A stretch of 64,000 nt of DNA, taken from positions 62,035,564-62,099,563 of the forward strand of contig OX235279.1 in assembly GCA_944472155.2 (NCBI GenBank). The letters run 5' to 3'. Positions 1 to 11,570 of this stretch are shown here, in pieces. Position numbers and translations under genes: made by a program. How positions within the stretch are numbered: the stretch's first letter is position 1; every line of letters begins with the position of its first letter. The notes beneath the pieces are model-generated. The model ran no database searches and had not been told where the DNA came from. It worked only from the letters and a program-made list of their open reading frames with translations. The stretch comes from Trichobilharzia szidati. Taxonomy: Eukaryota; Platyhelminthes; Trematoda; Strigeidida; Schistosomatidae.

Positions 1-405
1 CATATTTACGAAAAATGTATAGTAGTCTATTATTGAGTAATAGGGGGTGACATAATTGATATAATTACTCAGAAGTGGCTTTAGAAATAAAAAATAAAAG
101 TTGTAAATTACATGGTACTCAATGGTACATATTTAGAAATTTGATAAGGTTAACATTGTTATTGAGGGAGAAGAATGGTGGTTGAATGTCAATTTAACAA
201 GTGTGAAGAGGGTGAGAAAATGTACAAAAGGAACATAAGAGAGTGATAATAGTGAATTAATTATTAAACTAAAAGATTAAAAATTTAAAACTAAAAAAAT
301 TACAGGGAATGACTAGTGAAGAGTTTAAGACTGTGGTAGGATAAGAGACTGGACAAACTTTTACTGTATACAGAGTTCGGGATTGTATTGACGAATAATC
401 AACGC
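1..405. other. AT-rich stretch with no recognised feature
   Basis: No reading frame of useful length, splice-bounded exon or repeat shared with the rest of the window was seen. It lies downstream, in element orientation, of the PLE fragment that follows, so part of it may be that element's 3' end. Confidence 0.4.
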
Positions 406-1270
406 CTCCGCTATACGCAAATGCCGAAACTAGAGGCTCTTTTTACCATTTGGCCTCACCTTGTAGATAATCTTGAAAGACAACTCTGGTGGAGCTACGT
501 GGCTTGAGTTCACCAAGTGCTCGAGAATTGCGTTAGTAACTGTCTTGCATTGTCCTGCTGCTAACCATACCGGATAATGTTCAGAGATACGTTTGGAAAG
601 TGTGCGGCCAATACAACTAGCTCCGCAGGAGCAGATGAATTTATAAATACACATCCAAGTGGCCCAAAGTGGTAGTTTATCCTTCATTGATCCCTAGCTC
701 AGCCCCAAAGAATGCCTTTCTCAGTGATCCATATAAGTGGTTCTTCAGGATCTCAGCAGCGGTATCACCTTTGAATTCGACATTCATAAATAGAAGTTTC
801 TTCGGCACCGTCTGGGCTCTTTCGGGCTTTTGCTTTATCTTCATGTTTTTCTCGGTGAATCTTGGAGGATATCCACTTTCCATGAGGACTTGTCTGAGTC
901 GCTCTAGTCCCCCATCAATCGTATTACTGGTACATATCCTTCTTGTACTTAAGGATAAGGAATGGATCAGATTTCTCTTTCTTCTCAAAGGGATACAATT
1001 ATGAAAATTCGTGTATTGACCATTCCATGTTGGTTTCTCGTAGATCAGTCTTTGAAGAGAACCATAAGATCTCCTTTTCAGAAAAACATCCGAAAATGGA
1101 ATTCCGAGTTCATCTCTGATTCCGACGTAAACTGAATGGCATGATGGCAGTTGTTGAACTCCTTAGATATCATTTCGATGTTAGTATTCTCGTCACATAT
1201 GATGAAAGTATCATCCATGTATCTTTGGTACATATGGAAACTATCGTGACATACTATTCTCTAGACTTGC
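406..1270 (-). mobile_element. Penelope-like element 3' fragment (RT end plus GIY-YIG), broken
   Basis: Read on the minus strand, the high-coordinate end encodes the catalytic box of a reverse transcriptase, with YMDD at 1210-1221 inside the context QRYMDDTFIIC. A connecting region follows at about 988-677 (RKRNLIHSLS, then FKGDTAAEI). A GIY-YIG nuclease domain lies at 687-430, with CSCGASCIGRTLSKRISEH. This order, RT then C-terminal GIY-YIG, defines endonuclease-bearing Penelope-like elements. The three parts lie in different frames, so the copy is dead. It lacks the N-terminal RT half and is closest in this window to the PLE at 62.4-63.5 kb. Confidence 0.8.
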
Positions 1271-1274
1271 TAAA

Positions 1275-1629
1275 GAGCAGTTTGAAAGTAAAGGGTCAGA
1301 GTGATCATAAGTAATAAAAATAATAATAATAATACAACCTTACATATTCTAAAGAACCCTAATACTATCTCCAGCCTGGAGAGAAGCATAACATAAAATA
1401 CTCGTATTGTGTTGGTTTACTACCAAAGTGTAAGCCCAAAAGTATTTCTGCTAAACTGTTAGCACGGGCGGTGAGATATGAAGATTCAATCTCTCCAACA
1501 TGTTCCATAAACTAGACATTTGATACTAACCAAAATTAAAGATCGTATCACTGGATATTTATTAGTACATGCTCACTAGTCAAAACACAGTTCTTATATT
1601 TTAAAATAACTATATAACTAGCTGTGTTT
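1275..1629. other. Spacer between PLE and RTE fragments
   Basis: AT-rich, with a short (TAA)n run near 1316-1333. No coding signal was seen. A short AAT-rich run here may be the tail of an unrecognised insertion. Confidence 0.35.
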
Positions 1630-4262
1630 TATTATTTATTATTATTGTATCCTTTAATTCCTACAGGAACATAGGGCTTCAGCCGTGCGTCTCCATTGCG
1701 TTCTGTTCTCTGCTAGAGTCTTCACCTGGCTCCAAGTCTGCCCACACGTTTTCATCTCCTCTTCACATCACCTCCTCCAAGTCACCCTTGCACTGACGAC
1801 CAACTCGCCGCTTCCCTTTCGGGTTCCACTCGAGCGATGGCTTGTCTAGTGATGTCACTTGATGATTTCCTCAGAGTATGGCCAATCCATCTCCATTTCT
1901 TCCTGCCTATTTGTTTCACAATCGGTTCCTGGTTGGTTCGCTCATTGTCAGAGATCCCTGTTGCTGATCTTTTCTGGCCATCTGATCTTGAGTATTGAGC
2001 GAAGACAACTGTTAATGAAGGTCTGTAGTTTGTTTGAGGTGCTCTTTATGACGCGCAGTGCAAGTCTCTGATCCGTATAGTAGCACTGACTTCACATTGG
2101 AGTTGAAAATCCGGATCTTATTTTTGATGCTGAGTGTTGTTGACCTCCACACAGACTTGAGAGTAGTGAAAGCTTGTCTTGCTTTCCCGATTCTTGCTTT
2201 GATATCCTCGTCAGTTCCGTTCGCCTGTAGTTGAAACGATGCTTCCCAGGTAGGTAGGTAAAAGAGGTTGTTTCTTTCAGGTTCCTCCTATTTATGCTGA
2301 TTGTTGTCTGTTGTTGTTGTTGCTGTTGGTGGTGTTGCCCAGGAATCTTCATCACCTCTGTTTTATCTATGTTCACCTGAAGTCCTATCTTGGATGCTTC
2401 TTCTGCCAACTTGTTGCTTTTCGCTTGCATATCTTCCAGTTTGTGGGAAATCAGACATATATCATCGGCGAAGTCCAGATCCTCCAAGTTTTTTGTGAGT
2501 CCATTTTATGCCTGTTTCCTCATTGCCCGCTGTTTGTCGCATTATCCAATCTACTGCAATCAGGAAAATCATTGGCGATAGTAGGCAGCCTTGTCTTACT
2601 CCTGTCCTCACTTCGAAGGGTTCTGTAAGTTTCCCGTTGTGGATTACTTGACATGCAGCATTGTCGTACAGCTGTTGGATGAGATGTATAATTGTCGGTG
2701 GCACCCCGTAGTAGCGAAGTAGTTGCCAAATCACCTCTCGATCGACGCTGTCCGAAGGCCTTTTCAAAGTCGATGAAGTTGAGATAGAGAGGTGACTGCC
2801 ATTCCAAGCTTTGTTCAATGATGATCCGTAATGTGGCGATCTGATCAATGCATGACTTGTTTCTCCTGAATCCAGCCTGTTCCGGTCGAAGTTTTTCATC
2901 TAGGGCATGTTTGATTCTCTCCAGGATGATGCGGCTTAGTATTTTGCTTGGGATGGACAGGAGCATAATTCCGCGCCAGTTCTTGCATTGACTTAGGTCT
3001 CCTTTCTTTGGTAGTTTGAATAAGTATCCTTTCTTCCAATCCTCGGGTACTTTGCCTTCTTTCCACACCTTCTCCAGTAGTGGCGTCATCAAGTCCGCTG
3101 TTGTCTCTGGGTCCGTTTTCAATGCTTCTGCTGGGATTCCATCTGGTCCTGCTGCTTTTCCAGCTTTTAGCATCTTGATTGCCTTCAGGACTTCTGATTT
3201 CGTCGGGGGGTTGGTGTTCACTGGTAGCTCTGTCTCCGTTGTTGGTATTGCTGGGCGCGTTGTAGGTGGTGGTCGATTAAGGAGTCTTTTGAAGTGTTCA
3301 GCCCAGTGTTTCCTTTGCTCCACTTCTTTGTTGATTGACTTTCCATTGTCATCCTTCACCGGCTTGATTTGTGTCAAACGTTTGCCCGATAGGTACCTAG
3401 TAGTTTGGTAGAGTGTTGCGAGGTCTCCTTTGCCTGCAGCTTGTTCTGCCTCACTTGCCATGGTTTCATAGTACTTTCTTTTGTCTTCTCTGGCACTCTT
3501 CTTTACTCTTTTGTTCAGTGTCTTGTAGCTTGCGTTCAAATCCTGTTTTTGTTGCTCATCGGTGCACTGGAGAATCTTTTGTTTCACCATCCCTCTCTCT
3601 TCTATCAGTCTCCAAGTGTCCGTAGTGAGCCATTGTTTGTCCTGTCTCTTCTTTCTGCCTAGAACTTCCATGCAGGTTTGACTCCACACTGTCTTCAAGT
3701 TGTTCCAGTGCTTTTCGACGCTGACCTCTTCGCCAGTGTTGATTTGTGTCTCGGCTTTGTCTTTTATACTTGCAGTGAAGATGTCCTTTGTGTCCTGGTC
3801 CTTCAGTTTTTGAGTGTTGAACTTGGCTTGTGGTCTGTCTGCAGCCCCTGATTCTCTGAAAGCTTTTAATTTGATTTAGATTGTCCCTTGTACGAGATAG
3901 TGATCTGAGCCAATGTCTGCTCCTCTTCTTACTTTTGTGTCCAGCAGGCTGCGCCTCCACTTCCTTGAGATTGAGATGAAGTCGATTTGGTTTTTGATTC
4001 GCCCATCTGGTGACACCCATGTAGCTTTGTGGATATCCTATCACTAGTTCATTGAAGGCACAGAAGTCGGCGAAGAGTTCTACGTTTTCATTCATTTCTC
4101 CGAGAGCTTCTCTACCCATGATGAGTTCCCTTCCTGTGTTATCTGATCCCAGTTTGGCGTTCATGTCTCCCATTAGTATTTTGATGTCACCAGCTGGAGT
4201 ATTGTCCATTGTTGTCTGCAGTTTTCTGTAGAATTCCTGGTTCCACCAGGAATCTTTGCCTT
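1630..4262 (-). mobile_element. RTE-type LINE (family A, SR2-like), 5'-truncated
   Basis: Minus-strand non-LTR retrotransposon. It begins inside the apurinic-type endonuclease (GDMNAKLGSDN near 4160-4130). The linker follows, then a long RT frame at 3698-2520 with GKAAGPDGIPAEAL, the LPKKGDLSQC block, PEQAGFRRNKSC and FIDFEKAF. The FADD catalytic box is near 2465 and the C-terminal thumb ends near 1680. The 3' end is a (TTATTA)-type tail at 1630-1655 in plus-strand view, as in RTE elements. Frames shift near 3560-3700, 2760 and 2250, so it is not functional. The RT motifs resemble Schistosoma SR2/RTE elements; the family name is from memory of motifs, not a search. Confidence 0.85.
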
Positions 4263-4512
4263 CTCAGTTTAAGAGCAGTATTCGAGTGATCAGCTGTGTA
4301 TTCTCGTGTGTTAAAGTGTCAGTTAGAATAAACCTGATCTTATTATATTATCACAGATACAACAAAACTACTGCTAAATTTCGCTAATTAACGCAGAACT
4401 TTGCATAGAGATGTGATTATTAAAATTTCCTCTTCTGTAAATAGCATGCAAAAATTATAGTAGGTAATTACAAGTATAAAAGGAATGGATGATTTAATGT
4501 GCTGCTGCTGGA
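4263..4512. other. Spacer, no recognised feature
   Basis: AT-rich sequence between the truncated RTE-A end and a dispersed repeat. Nothing coding was seen. Confidence 0.35.
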
Positions 4513-4576
4513 TTCAATGTAAGTGTTTAGGGTCTAGAAAAAAGGACTAAGAGTGAAAGAATCTTCCTAATCGTGA
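4513..4576 (+). repeat. Dispersed repeat, left part (split by RTE-A)
   Basis: The sequence TGTAAGTGTTTAGGGTCTAG matches the start of the repeat at 10437, which reads TGTAAGTATTTAGAATCTAG. The match resumes after the inserted RTE-A at about 5350. Identity of the repeat is unknown. Confidence 0.55.
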
Positions 4577-5346
4577 ATTATTACCAGCAGAAGAAGCATC
4601 AAAGATAGGACTCCAGGTGAACATAGAGGAAACGGAGGTGATGAAGATTCCTGGGCAACACCAACAGCCACAGCAACAACAACAACTGACAACAATCAGC
4701 ATAAATGGGAGGAGCCTGAAAGAAACAACCTGTTTTACATACCTTGGTAGCATCATTTCAACTACAGGCGGAACTGACGAGGATATCAAAGCAAGGATCG
4801 GAAAAGCAAGACAAGCTTTCACTACTCTCAAGTCTGTGTGGAGGTCAACAACACTCAGCATCAAAAATAAGATCCGGATTTTCAACTCCAATGTGAAGTC
4901 AGTGCTACTATACGGATCAGAGACTTGGCGTGTCACAAAGAGCACCTCAAACAAGCTACAGACCTTCATTAACAGTTGTCTTCGCTCAATACTCAAGATC
5001 AGATGGCCGGAAAGGATCAGCAACAGGGATCTTTGGGAACGAACCAACCAGGAACCGATTGTGAAACAAATAGGCAGGAAGAAATGGAAGTGGATTCGCT
5101 GGACATACTCTGAGTAAACCATCAAGTGACATCACTAGACAAGCCATTGCTCGAGTGGAACCCGGCCGAAAGGGAAGCGATGAGTTGGTCGTCCGAAGGT
5201 GACCTGGAGGAGATCATGTGAAGAAGAATTGAAAGCGTATGGGCAGACTTGGAGCCAGGTGAAGACCCTAGCAGAGAACCGAATGCAATGGAGACGCACG
5301 GCTGAAGCCCTATGTTCCTCTAGGAACTAAAGGAAATAATAATAAT
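4577..5346 (+). mobile_element. RTE-A 3' fragment, inverted relative to the copy at 1.6-4.3 kb
   Basis: A 166-codon frame at 4617-5117 encodes the RT thumb/C-terminal region: KIPGQHQQ, a glutamine run, TCFTYLGSII, LLYGSETWR, and [12 protein letters not shown]. The same segment is encoded on the minus strand at about 1680-2400. The 3' end (5305-5346) has the same terminal sequence and an AAT-repeat tail. The copy is strongly 5'-truncated and sits inside a dispersed repeat. Flanks ending in ACCAG on both sides are a possible short target duplication. Confidence 0.85.
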
Positions 5347-5600
5347 AACCAGCCATGTCACCAAGTTTCCAAGGGCTAACATTTAATAACCTGAGGATTT
5401 CATTGGAGTAATCTATACCTCCTTTTGTGGTCCAGACCAAATTGCACTGATTTCATGTATTTGATCTGCTCACAGTCTAACTATTTTTCAATTAAGTGCT
5501 ACTTGAACTAAGACTGTGCATCAATAAAGTTGGCGGTTCAGTATGACGAAGATTTACATTCTCAGAGATTAATTCACATTCCTTACCTAGAACTCACTGT
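5347..5600 (+). repeat. Dispersed repeat, right part
   Basis: The segment starting at GTCACCAAGTTTCCAAG and running through GTAATCTATACCTCC matches 10490-10765 closely: GTCACCAAATTTTCAAG, then GTAATCTATACCTCC and a shared CTTACCTAGAACTCA-like end. It completes the repeat begun at 4513. No open frame is conserved between copies. Confidence 0.6.
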
Positions 5601-7439
5601 ATGAAGAAAAGTGACTTATTACGCACTTCAACCAAAGGCGACAAATAGAGGGAATACAACTATTAATATACTTCAGTTAAACCATATGTGGGTAGCACAG
5701 CCTCAACTCATTATTCGTGAAATCACTGATTAAATTCGTCTTCAAAAGTTGTGTATAGGTCCTTATAACTTTTCTTTCTGTTGTATTTAGTGTGATCATC
5801 AATGTTGAACCATTAATAACATCCAAATCAAGCTGAATGGAAAGCTACGCCCAAAGATTATAACGATAAAGTTATGCGTTTCGAACCATAAGGAGTTCCT
5901 ATTCTGAAGTGATTGTTTTACTTTTGATAATGGAACATACAAGAAAAATAAGGCATAATTTCCATCAATATTTTGAGCTATATCTAAGGAATTTAACGGC
6001 CACTAATCTTCGACAATAACTAGAAAGTCTTTGTTCTCCAAACAGGTCCTGAATCAGAAAATCTAGGATACACATCAGCGTAATACGATACCTGTATCCT
6101 TTCGAGACCTAGGACTTTAAACAGCAGTTTATGAACATCTACTTTTATTTGGGAGATTACTTATCAGCTAAATACGATCCATAAAGTTTGAATATCAAAT
6201 GCAAGAGTACCCAAATATAATACATATGCTAAAAACGTCATACTTAACAGGAATTTTAAGATAATTAGTAGGAAATATTAAAGATTCCTGTAAAAGGAAT
6301 CAAAAGATTGTTCACTAACGAATAATTCAGACTGGAGTGTGAAGAGTTTATCTAAATTTATGGAAGCCAAAATCTTTCATCTATAAAATTGACTTTAAAT
6401 CCAAAGGATATTCAATCAAATAACAAAATCCAACAAACCGGATTACCATACCTTTTAAGTTTCGAGTGTACACTTTATGCATCTAATGGACTGAAGATGT
6501 ACAGTGATTTCACCGAAATACTGCAGACTTTTAACCATTGCAGGTGTTCACTAATTCCACTTGTAGCTATCTGTATTTAATTACCACTTGGTGTGATTCA
6601 GTATTAGTCAAATAGAAAAAATTTTTGAAATCCCTCCAAAATGAACCATGGAGTACACTGAAATCTTAGAAAATATGCCTACACGACTACTGTTGAATAG
6701 CTGCAAATATATCTAACGGCACTGGTGCTACTTACACCCAAATGGGATAACGACTATACAGTGAGCGGACGAGGGAGAGCTAGAAAAAACTAAACTCAGT
6801 GACTGAGTGACTACCTGTAGGTACTTTTATTTTTAAACCATAGCAACGTATATACAAAATATGTGGTGAAGGCTACTTTATTAGGATATAACCATGATTT
6901 AACGCTCTCAATTAAAGATGGTCACATCGTCAGTATATAGTCATTAAATTCACAACAATAGACATTTATTTTTGAAAACGTTTAAGCATACCATGCTAAT
7001 AAAGCGGCCAAAACTTCTGAGATCGTACACATCTATGAAACAGATACACAAACTTATGATACTGGAGTCCACATCCGCTTGACCAGTATTCTTTTACTAC
7101 TGTATGCTTCAGATAAAATCACATTTATTATCCTGACTTTAGATTACAGAAGATGAATCCCTTAAAGTAACTGAATAAATTTTGTACTGGAATAGGGTGA
7201 AGTAAAACAACCTCATGTCATCAAATCATGGTGCCGCTTTATACTAAGAACGGTTTATATGAAAACAAAGAATTACATAATACGACAGCACTAGGTAACG
7301 ACAACACAGCCACGTGAATTAAACTTGAATAGCCACACACATAAAGGTAGTGAGAAGAAACACAACCGAACTACAACAAATGAAATTGTACGGGAAAAAG
7401 AATAATTAGATGAAGAACGAGCATTTAATACATAAGCGT
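5601..7439. other. Intergenic, no recognised feature
   Basis: About 1.8 kb of AT-rich sequence. The only frame over 60 codons (6389-6580) has no domain signature and nothing else supports it. I see no splice-bounded exon or element here. Confidence 0.4.
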
Positions 7440-8730
7440 GCACACCTTTAGAAACTACCTTGAGTCATGTCGTCAGTCTTCTTACCATTGATTGGTAGCA
7501 TCCAACTGACACCAGCCAAACAGTCTACACATATCTGCGTGGCTCAAATCAACAGTTAGAAACTTCATGGATTGATGGAATGTTTTCGTCTAACTTTTCC
7601 AAAACCATTCTGTAACCGCTGATATTAATCGTAGAGGAAGGCGCTGTCTTCGCATGCATAACACGTGTCTCAACCGTTTCAATCGACGCAGCTTCACAAT
7701 ATCATCGACCGATTTCCATTTTCCAATAAACTACAACTAACTCATTATAATTGACCGTATCACAGTATCTAAAATGAGGAATTGTACAGGAACCAATGGT
7801 CACAAACTGCTAGCTTCTTCATGTCTTCGCATATCTCTCAGTAGTGAAGCATGAAGCAGCGCACTATTGCGCAGTACGCACATCCCTCCATCTATAACCA
7901 GACAATATGCCTGTGTTAAACATGACGCGAACTGGCTAATGCTTAGCGAGCTGACGTATCCATGCTGAGGTTTCGTCAGCAATCTGTCCATTACGGCTGA
8001 CGTAGTATCTTAAATAAGTGCAATGGTCAACACACTAAACCACTTTACTCCCTATCCTAAGCTATCAGTCAGTGCTGGCCAGTCCCGAAGCAACACTGAG
8101 TTGAATCGTCTGGTGAACACCAAGATTTATGCTCTAGGTGTTTAGAAGACTGTATTTTGTAAGCACCTTCCTCTAGAAAGAATATGTCATCTGCATATTG
8201 CATATCGACAAAACTATTCATTCCCTGAGACGTCTAAGTTCATTATCACAAATGCACCTGCAGTGGAGTTGAATAAAAATTAAGACATTGGAAATAACTG
8301 ACGGATAACACTGGATGTCACAAATCTCTGGAAGTTTTTACATGTCTGCATGATTTCAAGTGGCGTGCCTTGATCAGTTCGATATACTATTCGGAACTCC
8401 CCTCACGGCCATTGTCACAACACCTCTCTGTCGATGGAAACGAATATCTACTGCCTTTAGGTCAAGGAGTATGGCAATCGCTGAACATTGGTAAGGATGC
8501 CCATATTCAGAAATCAGTCGAACAGTGTAGATATGATCAATACACCATCGTCTGAGCCTAAAGCCTGACTGGCATTTACGGTTTTGTTTCTGTCGAGATA
8601 CGCTTAGTCTTTACATGCCTATAGAACCTAGGATTTTAGATGCCATGTTACGCAAGATGATGCCCGAATACATATCACAAGAAACCTGTCAACTTCTTAA
8701 GAACTACGCAAGTCCAACAGGAATATCCCG
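7440..8730 (-). mobile_element. Decayed RTE-type LINE (family B) RT and 3' end
   Basis: Minus-strand relic. Its order of matches follows the better-preserved family B copy at 41.99-47.06 kb: the 3' UTR phrase around ATTTCATGGATTGATG is seen as TTCATGGATTGATGGAATG (7565). The C-terminal block follows near 7660-7740, then the thumb near 8100-8200 (plus-strand ATGTCATCTGCATATT, the LEYADDIVL box). The RT core phrase CTAGGATTTTAG, met at 46.7 kb, is at 8629-8640. All frames are broken by many stops, so it is an old copy. Confidence 0.65.
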
Positions 8731-9772
8731 GACCCTCACATAGAAGAGAATTACGAGATACATAAAATAAATAGTTATAATTCCATGGTGACTTGGAGTT
8801 ACAAATCAACTAAACACAGCTGAATTATATCATGAGTGAAATCTATAACAAATGAACTGGAAGCTAGTGAAACCCTATAGATGAACAACAAGTGAGTCGA
8901 CAAATTAGTACACACAAACACTGATTTGTATCACTTGGCTGCAATAACAACCAAACTCCGCTGGTGAATTTTCTGGAGAACTTCATTAGTCCCTCAATCC
9001 CCAGTATTACGGTAGGTGACAAATCACAAGCTCAACATGTATGCCCGGAAAATTTCTACTAAGAAGTATGTCAAAATAAATGAATGGTAGCTAGTTGTAT
9101 CAGGCTTTTAAACTAATTCAAATTAATATCTAATTTTCACTAGTGTCATAACTTACATGTCCTTTAAGATATTCAATGTATTCCAGTATGAAATTAACAG
9201 CTATGATGGCTTCGGTGATCACAACTTTGAGCATATGACTGGATTAAACCTCAGGACCGCACTATCATTCTATTTTGTTCATAAATCTCTACTAGATACT
9301 ACCGAGTAAAATTGGTTTAAAATTAATAGCTCAAGACGATTTGCTACATGAAGCATCTATCAAAAGTATTTTTTAATGTAACGGTATGTACACTGATTAC
9401 TTTTCAGTATCTTTCATTCTCACGAAACTGCTTTTCCAAAGTACATCATTAAAAACACATAATACATTATGATCGCATTGCCAATGTTATTTTGCTTTAT
9501 GCCCCCTAATTAGCTTTCGTTTGACAATCATGACGAAAATACAAATCCCATTCCAAAAAGCGCAAAACAAAAACTGAAACTGGAGTTACGTAAAGAATTG
9601 TATTTTAGAGGAACGAAATTACAAGGTTATTGGTAGATATCCAGGCTTTGTCAAAAAATAAAGGACTAGATATGCCTGACTCCTTGCCTGACAAAATATT
9701 CTACACACCTGACTACGTAATAACGTGATAAAACTGACCAGCCTACTTCATTTCTTAAGCACAAACCCACCT
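8731..9772. other. Intergenic region downstream of PDHA
   Basis: AT-rich, about 1 kb, probably containing the 3' UTR and cleavage site of the minus-strand PDHA gene next to 9773. No other coding or repeat signal was recognised. Confidence 0.4.
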
Positions 9773-9949
9773 TCACCACTTTGTAACAAATGTCGATCCC
9801 CATGTTTTCACATCACAGCCCCGGACTTTGAAATTTGGAGGTATGCCATGGTAAATGTTCCCAAACATAGTTTCTAAAGATGGCTCAGGGTCACTAATTG
9901 CTTTTTCTACATCTTTATCCACTTCAGCTCGAACATTCTTCTCGATTTC
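9773..9949 (-). CDS. PDHA1: PDHA last exon (E1 alpha C-terminus, stop TGA)
   Basis: The exon encodes 58 residues plus TGA (complement of 9773-9775), beginning EIEKNVRAEV and ending STFVTKW. The SDPEPSLETMFGNIYHG block corresponds to the ADPEPPLEELGYHIY region near the C-terminus of animal pyruvate dehydrogenase E1 alpha. The acceptor AG is at 9950-9951 (plus-strand CT), preceded in sense by CTTGT. The intron before it is 864 bp. The phase is 0, matching the preceding exon, and the length is that expected for the end of the protein. Confidence 0.93.
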   Translation of the reverse strand, partial: EIEKNVRAEVDKDVEKAISDPEPSLETMFGNIYHGIPPNFKVRGCDVKTWGSTFVTKW

Positions 9950-10058
9950 CTACAAGAAAATGAAATCGCACGTAGAGTGGAATGATAGAACTTTGAAGCG
10001 GTCATCTACGCGTGATAAAAAAACAAATAGTTTCGCAAAAATGTTTTTAGCACAGAAA

Positions 10059-10062
<4 letters not shown>

Positions 10063-10095
<33 letters not shown>
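10063..10095. repeat. (AT)n microsatellite
   Basis: About 33 bp of uninterrupted TA dinucleotides in a PDHA intron. Confidence 0.95.
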
Positions 10096-10098
<3 letters not shown>

Positions 10099-10436
10099 AA
10101 TTTCATATTGACCACTGATGCTTATTATACGGCTTAATACAATACAAAAAGACAATACTGACAAGTATTCACAGTCCCTGCAATGTAACTTGGATGCGAA
10201 CTCCTCTAGAAATGAACATTGTTCACATACTTAGATTGAGACAATACACCTGACTAATAAAATCAATGCTTTTGCAACAAGCTGAAATCATATGACCGAT
10301 TAATGGATCATGGTATAGTCTTGATAGAAGAGAATCAGTTCATGCTACTACACTCTAAAACAACACAAAAACAAGAGAACAAAAATACCATAATAGTACA
10401 ATAGACACACACAGATAGAAAGGAGGGAAATATTAC

Positions 10437-10765
10437 ATGTAAGTATTTAGAATCTAGAAAACAATAAAAGGTAAATGAATTCGTTTCGTTGTCACCAAAT
10501 TTTCAAGCACTGACACTTAACATCCTGAGGACTTTAATGGGGTAATCTATACCTCCTCATGTGGTCCAGAGAAAAGTGCAGTGACTCAATGGAGCTCGTC
10601 TGTTTGTTATCTCGCTACGTCTCAACCAAATGCTACTTCAGCTAGCACCGTACATCATAGAAATCAGTGGTTCGGCAAGAGCCGTGTAAACCCTACATGA
10701 GACTAATTATTAAAGATTCACAACCTTAAAGGACAATGCACTTTTCTTACCTAGCACTTTATTGC
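10437..10765 (+). repeat. Dispersed repeat, uninterrupted copy
   Basis: Matches 4513-4576 joined to 5347-5600, and so shows the empty-site form of that repeat without the RTE-A insertion. It has no frame or domain I recognise; it could be a SINE or an element end. The two copies are clearly diverged, so the family is old. Confidence 0.55.
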
Positions 10766-10813
10766 TGTTCAAAATATAAAATATATGTGCGTTATGGGAA
10801 GACAGATTGTTAC

Positions 10814-11062
10814 CTTGATTTCATCTTGGGTACATAGTCCACTGTCAACAACAATTTTCTGGAACAAAGCAATGGGGTCTCGACCGCGTCTCATCGACTG
10901 AACCTCTTCACGCGTACGATAACTAGTTCCTGGGTCACTCATGCTGTGACCATGATAACGATAGGTCTCTGTCTCTAATAATATTGGTCCTTTATCTGAG
11001 CGACACCAATCAGCAGCAAAACGAATAGCTTCTCTCACTGTTAACACGTCCATGCCATCGAC
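10814..11062 (-). CDS. PDHA1: PDHA exon with phosphorylation loop
   Basis: This exon of 249 nt (83 codons, phase 0 at both ends) starts [12 protein letters not shown] and ends TQDEIK. It carries the conserved loop [12 protein letters not shown] at exon residues 34-45. The serine at residue 40 is equivalent to the main regulatory phosphorylation site of mammalian E1 alpha, and the serine at 47 (in TSYRT) to the second site. This suggests kinase/phosphatase control is conserved; that is inference from homology. The acceptor is CTATCAG-like, with sense TAG before GTC at 11062; the donor is AAG/GTAAC at 10814/10813. Confidence 0.96.
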
Positions 11063-11321
11063 CTATCAGAAGTTAGGGAAAAATCACTGGTAAATATATT
11101 TTATAAACCTTTAAACTAAATGAAAGAAAGACATTAGACACATAAAAAGAGAGAAGGTAAATTACATTGATTGTAAACTAAACACATACTATTCGGCTGA
11201 CAAGTGAGCAGTTCTACAACCACTATCAAAGTCTGACATAGTGTGGTTATCATCATGTAAATACTACGCAACTACATTACATTTTTATCGTCAACAAAAT
11301 AATTATGTAATCACATCTTAC

Positions 11322-11570
11322 CCACAGTCCGGGAATATAATCTCCACGAGTATAGTAGTTAGTATTAGCTGACGCACGATGCACTGCAGTACCCATTCCG
11401 TATTTATTATTTTCACAAATAAATATAACAGGAAGATTCCACAACTTTGCTATGTTGTAGGCTTCAAACACCTGACCCTGGTTGGCTGCTCCATCTCCAT
11501 AAAGTGTTACAGATACAGACTTTTCTCCTCGGTGCTTCATGCGTAACGCAATCCCAACTCCCAAAGGGAC
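11322..11570 (-). CDS. PDHA1: PDHA exon with thiamine diphosphate-binding motif
   Basis: This exon of 249 nt (83 codons, phase 0) begins [10 protein letters not shown] and ends YIPGLW. It contains GDGAANQG at residues 25-32 and ENN at 53-55. Together these form the GDG-X26-NN signature that binds thiamine diphosphate and magnesium in the 2-oxo acid dehydrogenase E1 family. The enzyme decarboxylates pyruvate and passes the acetyl group to E2 in the mitochondrial pyruvate dehydrogenase complex. The donor is TGG/GTAAGA and the acceptor TTTCTAG/GTC. The 259-bp intron to the next exon is the shortest of the gene. Confidence 0.96.

Larger units (their letters stand above)
9950..10813 (-). other. 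PDHA intron, with (AT)n and a dispersed repeat
   Basis: Intron of 864 bp with GT at 10813-10812 and AG at 9951-9950 in minus-strand sense. It contains an (AT)n run at 10063-10095 and the repeat copy at 10437-10765. Confidence 0.8.

Noticed and set aside
3016..3411. Plus-strand frames of 130 codons over the RTE-A region.
   Set aside because: They are antisense shadows of the RT frame on the minus strand.
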